Shown in pieces: positions 58,257-64,000 of a DNA stretch of 64,000 bases (within the stretch, counting starts at the first letter, position 1; each line of letters starts with the position of its first letter). A program made the position numbers and the translations under genes. The DNA comes from JAIXWP01 sp964428835 (GTDB lineage: Bacteria; Bacteroidota; Bacteroidia; Flavobacteriales_D; Sanyastnellaceae): NCBI GenBank assembly GCA_964428835.1, contig CAYRZQ010000008.1, positions 1-64,000 on the forward strand, read 5' to 3'. The notes under the pieces were generated by a model that saw only the letters and a program-made list of their open reading frames with translations, was not told where the DNA came from and did not search any database.

Positions 58257-58341
58257 ATTTATGAAAAAAAACCTGGGTTTTGATTACTCTTGTAGTAATT
58301 CTTCAAAATTAAACGTCTTCACCTTGACCAAAACGAAAGTT

Positions 58342-60762
58342 ATGAAAAGATTTTATCTCACAATCATCGGTGTGTTCATTGCCATGATTTGCGCAGCGCA
58401 AATAAATGTTTCTGGAAGGACTATAGATGCAGAGACTGGAGAGCCTCTTGCTTTTGTGGCTGTATTTGCCAAAGGCACTCAAAATGGGGGGTATTCGGAT
58501 ATCGATGGTTATTTTTCTCTGGAAAATGTAAAGGTAGGCGCTACAATTGTCTTTCACTATGTTGGGTACGAACCTCTAGAAATTACTTGGTCGGAATCTG
58601 GAAAGAGGACGGTAAAATTACAGGCTATTCAAAAAACATTGGCAGAAGTGGTCATTCGACCAGGTGAAAATCCTGCTGAAAGAATTATTAATCGTGCTAT
58701 CGAGAATAGAGAAAGAAACGATCCCGAACGATCATTCGGTTTTACTTATGATAGTTATAATAAATTGTATTTTGATTTAGTTCCGGATACTGCAACTGTT
58801 GCATGGAGAGAAATGCAAAAGGATGCAGAAACGATGAAGGATGTGAAGCAGTTTGAGAAAATGCACTTATTTCTAATAGAAACCGTTAGTCAGCGCAAGT
58901 TTTTGCCTCCCAATAATAGTGAAGAGAAGATTGTTGCAACCCGCGTTTCTGGGCTGCAGAATCCGGATTTTGCACTCTTAGGAACGCAACTTCAGTCCTT
59001 CAGTTTTTATGGGGATTATGTGGAAATTTTATCAGCTAAGTATCTCAGCCCCTTGACGAAAGGATCACCAAAAAAATATCTCTTTATAATTGAGGACACT
59101 ACATATATCAATGCCGATACTGTTTATACCATTTCATTTCGACCTCGAAAAGGGAAGAATTTCGAAGGGATGAAGGGCCAATTGTTTATCAATACAGACG
59201 GATACGCATTGCAAAATGTGATCGCGGAACCATTTGAACAAACAGAAGGTTTGAATATTAAGATACAGCAGCAGTACGAGAAGATTGATAACAAGGCATG
59301 GTTTCCAGTTCAGCTTATTTCTTATTTGAATATGCCCATTCAGATTCCTGGTATGTCAACGCTGGGTGAGGCGCGATCATACATGCAGAATATTCAGCTG
59401 AATCCAACCCTAAGGGCGAGAGATTTTACTCCAGTTACATTAATGATGGACAAAAATGCTTTTGCTCAACCGGATAGTGTTTGGAGAAAATTTAGACCGT
59501 ATGATTTGGATTCTCTGGACTTGGAGACATATAGGGTCATCGACAGCGTTGGACAAGCAGAAGACCTAGATTCAAAATTGGGTATTATCTCGTCCTTGTC
59601 GTCAGGAAGAATTCCTTTGGGGCCAGTGGATATCGACTTAATGCGTCTGTTGCGTTTCAATGACTTCGAAGGTTTTAGGTTAGGTCTGGGTCTACGAACC
59701 AATGATAAAGTGTCGCCTTACTATTCTGTTGGTGGCTATTGGGCCTATGGTTTCAGAGATAAGCGACAGAAATTTGGCGGTGATCTTCAAATAAATCTTT
59801 ATCGTAAGAGAGACGCATGGTTGAAGTTTATTTACGAAAATGATGTTCGCGAAGTTGGTGGCAATCAAATTGAGAGGCCGCAACAAGGATTTATGATGCC
59901 CAATATCTATCCTCTTTTTGTCAATAGAATGGATAGATATGAAAAATACGAAGCTCGAATTAATGGAAGAGCAATTAGAAACTTCACACTTACCGGTTTT
60001 GCTAATCAACAGAGGGTTCGGCCATTTGATGGAATCAGCTTCGTTACGAATCAGTCGGATGTCCAAGCTTCTACCTTGATAAGACAAACTCAATTTGATT
60101 TATTCGAGATTGGTGGTATGATACGATGGGCTCCTGGTGAAAAGCTAGTTCGAATGAAACAAAAGGAAATAAGACTTTTTGGTAGGTATCCAGTAATTTG
60201 GTTTAAGTACACTCAAGGCTTTGATAACCTGGGCACAGGTGATTTTTCGTATCAACGGTATGACGCTATGGTTGAGAAAACATTTTTATTAAAAAATTTG
60301 GGAACATCGTCGTTTAGATTAATCGCAGGAAAGATAGTCAACCCAGTGCCCTTTACACTTCTTTATAATGCCAGAGGTACTTATAATGACTTTGGTGTCT
60401 TTTCACCTGATGCATTTGAAACGATGCGAACAAATGAGTTCCAACATTCAGAATTTATTGCGTTACAATTCAGACATAGCTTTAAGGACCTATTATTTCG
60501 ATATGAGAATTTTAGACCACAGCTTATTTTAGTTCATAATATGATGGTTGGTCGCTTGGACTCTGAGCAGACAGAGCGTTTCGAGTTAAGCCCAATTGCT
60601 GCCTCCCAAGGCTATTTTGAAAGTGGATTTCAAATCGATAGACTCCTGGTTTCAGGGTTTTCTGGACTGGGAGTAGGATTTTTCTATCGCTATGGACCTT
60701 ATTCGATGGATACTTTTAGAAACAATCTTGCGGTGAAGTTAACCAGTGTAATCAATTTCTGA
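58342..60762 (+). CDS. DUF5686 outer-membrane protein with carboxypeptidase-regulatory-like N-terminus
   Basis: 806 residues from ATG 58342 (MKRFYLTIIGVFIAMICAAQ signal peptide); the frame continues upstream to 58243 but that part overlaps the divergent radical SAM gene. Residues about 22-105 are a carboxypeptidase-D-regulatory-like domain (SGRTIDAETGEPLAFVAVFAKGTQNGG, GYFSLENVKVGATIVFHYVGYEP), and the remainder matches DUF5686, with a long beta-rich barrel part ending FRNNLAVKLTSVINF. Such proteins are common in Bacteroidota and resemble TonB receptors without plug; function unknown. A bidirectional terminator follows. Confidence 0.88.
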   Translation: MKRFYLTIIGVFIAMICAAQINVSGRTIDAETGEPLAFVAVFAKGTQNGGYSDIDGYFSLENVKVGATIVFHYVGYEPLEITWSESGKRTVKLQAIQKTLAEVVIRPGENPAERIINRAIENRERNDPERSFGFTYDSYNKLYFDLVPDTATVAWREMQKDAETMKDVKQFEKMHLFLIETVSQRKFLPPNNSEEKIVATRVSGLQNPDFALLGTQLQSFSFYGDYVEILSAKYLSPLTKGSPKKYLFIIEDTTYINADTVYTISFRPRKGKNFEGMKGQLFINTDGYALQNVIAEPFEQTEGLNIKIQQQYEKIDNKAWFPVQLISYLNMPIQIPGMSTLGEARSYMQNIQLNPTLRARDFTPVTLMMDKNAFAQPDSVWRKFRPYDLDSLDLETYRVIDSVGQAEDLDSKLGIISSLSSGRIPLGPVDIDLMRLLRFNDFEGFRLGLGLRTNDKVSPYYSVGGYWAYGFRDKRQKFGGDLQINLYRKRDAWLKFIYENDVREVGGNQIERPQQGFMMPNIYPLFVNRMDRYEKYEARINGRAIRNFTLTGFANQQRVRPFDGISFVTNQSDVQASTLIRQTQFDLFEIGGMIRWAPGEKLVRMKQKEIRLFGRYPVIWFKYTQGFDNLGTGDFSYQRYDAMVEKTFLLKNLGTSSFRLIAGKIVNPVPFTLLYNARGTYNDFGVFSPDAFETMRTNEFQHSEFIALQFRHSFKDLLFRYENFRPQLILVHNMMVGRLDSEQTERFELSPIAASQGYFESGFQIDRLLVSGFSGLGVGFFYRYGPYSMDTFRNNLAVKLTSVINF

Positions 60763-60768
60763 TAAAAT

Positions 60769-60797
60769 AAAAAAGCCCCTCAATGAGGGGCTTTTTT
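60769..60797. terminator. Bidirectional terminator between DUF5686 gene and the giant repeat protein
   Basis: GCCCCT (60775-60780) with AGGGGC (60786-60791) and loop CAATG, flanked by A-rich sequence on the left and T6 on the right; the longer A/T flanks also pair. It serves both convergent genes. Confidence 0.9.
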
Positions 60798-60815
60798 CTT
60801 GAATGATATTTTGAA

Positions 60816-63800
60816 TTACTTCGTTACAATCAATCTTCCAACTTCAGTATCGATTCCGTTGGTGATTCTGTAGGTATAAATACCACGAGATAGGACGCTA
60901 ACGTTTAAGTCAACTCGGTATTCTGTATTGTCAACGATGTTATTGTTGAACAACTCAGCAACCTTTGCTCCAGTTACATCGAACACTTCCAATTTACCGC
61001 GACCTTTGAGAGCAGAAGAGAATGTAAATGTTGCATTCTCATTTGCTGGATTCGGGAATACAGAAAGTGTGATTCCACCTTTGTCAGTTGATACTTCCTC
61101 TTCGCTGTTACCATTGTTTGGTTGAATAGCATCTGTAATTGTTGATCCTTCGAAAGATATATTCTGACAAGCAGAAACAACATTGCCAGCGCAATCATAA
61201 GCGGTCCAACAACGAACGATTTCATAGCGTGGGCAGCAATCCAATTCGAATGCAAAGTCACCTGCACCTGTTACGATGCCTCCTTGACCCATAGCGATGT
61301 TATCTACAATGAATGATCCTGAGTAAGTGAACCAACCTCCGAAGCCATTATCAGCTCCGTTGTAGTTGTTGGCGCCATCACCAAGCTGGAATCCAAAGTA
61401 GTTGTTGGATGGTGCGTGTACCAAGTTGATCGCGCTTCCTGCATAGGCACCGAAACCTGTAAGTTCAGCACCGTCACCTGCCTGAAGGATGAAGTATAAC
61501 CAGTCTTGATAGTTTGCATCTTCACCACCGCAGTCAGCTTTGAAGCTGGTTGGGAAAGATTGTGAACTCCATTCAGACCAATCCATTTCATTTCCAAACC
61601 ACACATCAACGTTAAATCCATTATTTGAATTAGCGGCATTAACAAGAGTAGCGGTAACGTGCGCTGTTCCATTTGGATAGCGAGCGATATTACCTTCTGC
61701 AACTTGATAATAGCGATGAGCAGCAGGCATTCCGAACAAGGCCATAGCCCAGTCGTAAGGATAGTTACATGGATTACCAGGAGCTAGAGCTGGAGTGAGC
61801 AATGCGCAGTCTGCAATTGATCCTTCTGCTGGTAGATCACCTACCAATGTTTCAGTAAATTCAACATTGAGCTCACCGTTACAATTGTCGTTAGCAGATA
61901 CCATTGCAGGAGCTGGTATTTCAGCGTCACAGGCAAGAACAATGTTAGCAGGCACACCTAATAAAATTGGATCCTGAGTATCTGAAACTGTAACAAGGTA
62001 TGAAGCTGTGTTTACATTTCCGCATGCGTCGGTAGCTGTGTACAATACTTCGAAAATACCATAACCACAATCGTCTGTTTGGACTTCAATAACTTCTGAG
62101 TCCACTTCAAAAGTGCTGCAGTTGTCACTTACTTCTACCTCAACAGGAACGATTTCTCCTAAGCATTCAATAGATAAGTTGCTAAGTTCAGTTTCGAACT
62201 GTGGAGCAACGTCATCAATGATAGTATATGTCACAGAGACTGTTTCAGATACGTTTCCGCATTCATCAGTAGCAGTAAATGTGCGAACAATCTGATAGTT
62301 TGATGGACAACTTCCTGCGATAGTATCTTGAACATAAGTAACTTCAAAATCACTACAGAAGTCAGTTGCTACAGCTAATACAGAAGGCAATTCACCAGGA
62401 CAAGACAATGTTTGATTTTCTGGAATTTCTACAAATTCAGGAGCCTCATTGTCGAATGTGTGAACGATATACCTTAAAGTGTCTGATGCGTTTCCGCATG
62501 CATCAACTGCAACATACGAGAAGATCTCTGTATATTCAGATTCGCAATCTCCAGGTATCAATTCATAAGATGGATTGATGGTTACTTCATTACAAACATC
62601 AGTTGCTATTGGAGCAACGAGATTGATTGCTGTTCCACAAGTAATAGATGTTTCAAAACCTTCTGAATCCCAAGATGGAGCGGTAGTATCAATTATGTGA
62701 ACAATTTGAGAAGCAGTCACTGAGTTGCCACAGTTATCAGTAGCAGTGAATGAACGGCTGATAGTTTGTTCGCATCCAGCAGGCGTGATGCTGCTGATAC
62801 CCTCAATGCTCAATTGCTCATCGCAGTTGTCGTCGAATACTGGATTGAAAGCTGGCACTGGTTGGCCGCATTCTACAGTAATTTCTGTTTCGTACGGAGC
62901 AAATGTTGGAGCCTGGGTGTCAACGAACACAATGTTTTGTGTGAACGTCGAAGCGTTACCACAAAGGTCAGTTGCAGTATAAACACGCACAATATGACCT
63001 TCGCAATTACCACCAACGAATTCATCTTCAAACGTGATGTTCGCATCAGAGCAGTTATCGGTAGCTGTCGCATACAAGGCATTTACCACAGAGGTTTCTG
63101 CTCCACATGGAAGTTCTACTTCTTCTTCTGCAGTAATCACTGGAGCGATGTTGTCATTCACAGTGATAGTATAGCTAGTTACTGCAGAATTACCACAATT
63201 ATCAGTTGCTGTATAGAATACTTCAACCAATTTGTTTCCGCAGCTTGTTTCGTAAATGGTATTCACTGTTCTTACGACAGCTACTGGTTCTTCAGTACAA
63301 GCGTCATTTGCAGTGAGAGTAAGTAACTCAGGCATATCAGCAATACAAGAAACAGTTACGTCAGTAACTTCTTGGTTAAATAAAGGAGCTACGTCATCAA
63401 TTACAAAGTACTGTGCAGAAGCTGTAGAGGAGTTTCCACAGTCATCAGTTGCAGTCCAAGTTCTTGTGATAAGTGTACCACAAACTGATTCTGAACCGCA
63501 GCTGAAATTACCGTTATCAGTGTTTCCACCATGATAATTCGTAATCACTAATTCTAAAGCATCTTTTACAGAGTTCAACGAGTAGTCATCATTGCAACCA
63601 CCGAGAACGTCATTTGCAATGGCGATTACTTCGGAGATAGTGAACCCTTCAAAAAGACCACCATTGTATATAGCATTACCTAAGAATCCTTCTGATGGTG
63701 CGAAATCTTCATAAACAGCATCAATACCAACTGCAAGTGATACAGCAACAAGTTGTGCTGCCAATTGGTTTGAAACATTTGTTGGGTTAATACTACTTCC

Positions 63801-64000
63801 GTCAAGGACAGCAGATCCACCACCAGCAGGTAAGAAGTTTTCTACAGCTTGCGCTGAAGTCAATGTGATGGTGTTGTCTTCACAACCAACAACCAAGCCT
63901 TCTGGGAATGCAAGATCGAAGTACTCATCTCTAATGCCAGCCGCAGTGCCATTTGGAGCACCCCAGCCTCCTTGAGAGAATGCAGTGAATTGTCCGCAAT
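60816..64000 (-). CDS. Giant secreted Cys-rich repeat protein with T9SS sorting domain (partial, N-terminus off window)
   Basis: The frame is open from 60816 to the right edge, so at least 1061 residues are seen; an apparent start at 63896 is only an internal TTG, and the preceding residues (GQFTAFSQGGWGAPNGTAAG) continue the protein. About eight repeats of 75-90 residues carry ATDxCGN cores (TATDDCGNSS, TATDNCGNSA, TATDLCGNAS, VAVDACGNAS, TATDECGNVS and others), each with paired Cys and a DxxAPxF linker, resembling HYR/Ig-like modules. Near the C-terminus a non-repeat segment (IARYPNGTAHVTATLVNAANSNNGFNVDVWFGNE, about 190 residues) precedes SVFPNPANENATF, the T9SS sorting domain. It is probably a surface adhesin or structural protein. 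Confidence 0.85.
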   Translation of the reverse strand, partial: CGQFTAFSQGGWGAPNGTAAGIRDEYFDLAFPEGLVVGCEDNTITLTSAQAVENFLPAGGGSAVLDGSSINPTNVSNQLAAQLVAVSLAVGIDAVYEDFAPSEGFLGNAIYNGGLFEGFTISEVIAIANDVLGGCNDDYSLNSVKDALELVITNYHGGNTDNGNFSCGSESVCGTLITRTWTATDDCGNSSTASAQYFVIDDVAPLFNQEVTDVTVSCIADMPELLTLTANDACTEEPVAVVRTVNTIYETSCGNKLVEVFYTATDNCGNSAVTSYTITVNDNIAPVITAEEEVELPCGAETSVVNALYATATDNCSDANITFEDEFVGGNCEGHIVRVYTATDLCGNASTFTQNIVFVDTQAPTFAPYETEITVECGQPVPAFNPVFDDNCDEQLSIEGISSITPAGCEQTISRSFTATDNCGNSVTASQIVHIIDTTAPSWDSEGFETSITCGTAINLVAPIATDVCNEVTINPSYELIPGDCESEYTEIFSYVAVDACGNASDTLRYIVHTFDNEAPEFVEIPENQTLSCPGELPSVLAVATDFCSDFEVTYVQDTIAGSCPSNYQIVRTFTATDECGNVSETVSVTYTIIDDVAPQFETELSNLSIECLGEIVPVEVEVSDNCSTFEVDSEVIEVQTDDCGYGIFEVLYTATDACGNVNTASYLVTVSDTQDPILLGVPANIVLACDAEIPAPAMVSANDNCNGELNVEFTETLVGDLPAEGSIADCALLTPALAPGNPCNYPYDWAMALFGMPAAHRYYQVAEGNIARYPNGTAHVTATLVNAANSNNGFNVDVWFGNEMDWSEWSSQSFPTSFKADCGGEDANYQDWLYFILQAGDGAELTGFGAYAGSAINLVHAPSNNYFGFQLGDGANNYNGADNGFGGWFTYSGSFIVDNIAMGQGGIVTGAGDFAFELDCCPRYEIVRCWTAYDCAGNVVSACQNISFEGSTITDAIQPNNGNSEEEVSTDKGGITLSVFPNPANENATFTFSSALKGRGKLEVFDVTGAKVAELFNNNIVDNTEYRVDLNVSVLSRGIYTYRITNGIDTEVGRLIVTK

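Noticed and set aside
58725..58745. CGAACGATCATTCGGTTTT as a third copy of the start-codon palindrome
   Set aside because: Only one arm matches well and it lies inside a coding region whose codons explain it.
62766..63326. Plus-strand open frame of 186 codons inside the giant repeat protein gene
   Set aside because: It is antisense to a clearly coding, repeat-containing gene; the protein is Cys/Ser/His-rich with no family pattern, and the repeat structure of the sense gene explains the openness.
63896..63898. TTG at 63896 as the start of the right-edge protein
   Set aside because: The frame continues upstream with family-like sequence, so this is an internal Leu codon.
1..64000. CRISPR array, tRNA or rRNA genes, insertion sequences, prophage, toxin-antitoxin or defence systems
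   Set aside because: I looked for direct repeats with spacers, cloverleaf sequences with CCA ends, transposase and integrase motifs and restriction or defence families and saw none. The Cys-rich protein repeats at 60816-64000 are protein-level repeats, not CRISPR.

Overview
The window looks like a chromosomal segment of a Bacteroidota bacterium, most likely of the order Flavobacteriales. Pointers are four secreted proteins with type IX secretion (T9SS) C-terminal sorting domains, a TonB-dependent receptor with a carboxypeptidase-regulatory-like N-terminus, a PorV/PorQ-type barrel, DUF4290 and DUF5686 proteins, OstA-like and Wzi-like envelope proteins, and repeated TAnnTTTG promoter elements (the Bacteroidota -7 box) with almost no Shine-Dalgarno sequences. 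I see no rRNA, tRNA, CRISPR array, transposase, integrase or phage gene; the segment reads as stable core genome with several large secreted or surface proteins.

Layout. 1-1126: purK, running off the left edge. 1190-5463: three secreted proteins, including an unusual T9SS-tagged protein that combines a phosphohistidine swivel motif with a PEP-synthase/GWD-type ATP-grasp. 5460-9020: murein transglycosylase, secreted C1 peptidase, D-Ala-D-Ala ligase and RuvC. 9050-14773: an envelope glycan group (GT2 glycosyltransferase, oligopeptide-type ABC permease, GDP-fucose synthase, Wzi-like barrel, WecA/MraY-type sugar-1-phosphate transferase). 14806-22335: NtrC-like regulator, UvrD/PcrA helicase, DUF4290, HupE/UreJ-like protein, YidD, lipoprotein, HemB, HIT protein, GreA. 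22419-31576: PorV-like barrel, 1430-residue T9SS protein and TonB-dependent receptor, all on the minus strand. 31911-40231: small secreted proteins, GlyA, OstA-like protein, PurA, Fur-family regulator, RelA/SpoT. 40355-47387: second Wzi-like barrel, then a cytochrome c oxidase assembly cluster (CyoE, two subunit III proteins, subunit IV, two SCO-like proteins, DUF420, small CxxC membrane protein). 47474-52752: OmpA-family protein, TolC, membrane fusion protein, TsaB, two lipoproteins. 52749-57178: a minus-strand run with methylmalonyl-CoA epimerase, a barrel-like protein, kynurenine 3-monooxygenase, a Cys/Met-metabolism PLP enzyme and a DedA protein. 57234-64000: radical SAM/SPASM protein, DUF5686 protein, and the C-terminal 1061 residues of a giant Cys-rich repeat protein that runs off the right edge.

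The genes fit together as envelope building (peptidoglycan, LPS/capsule, lipoproteins), T9SS-dependent surface display, aerobic respiration, and housekeeping nucleotide, heme, one-carbon and stringent-response functions. Many genes have a TAnnTTTG box only 4-20 nt before the start codon, so very short leaders or leaderless mRNAs appear common here; this spacing also helped choose several start codons.

The least ordinary items are the secreted ATP-grasp/swivel protein at 2396-4885, a matched pair of near-identical palindromes laid over the start codons of two envelope genes (12150-12171 and 36130-36159), a Cys-less SCO-like protein paired with a canonical one, and a His-rich insert in cytochrome oxidase subunit III.
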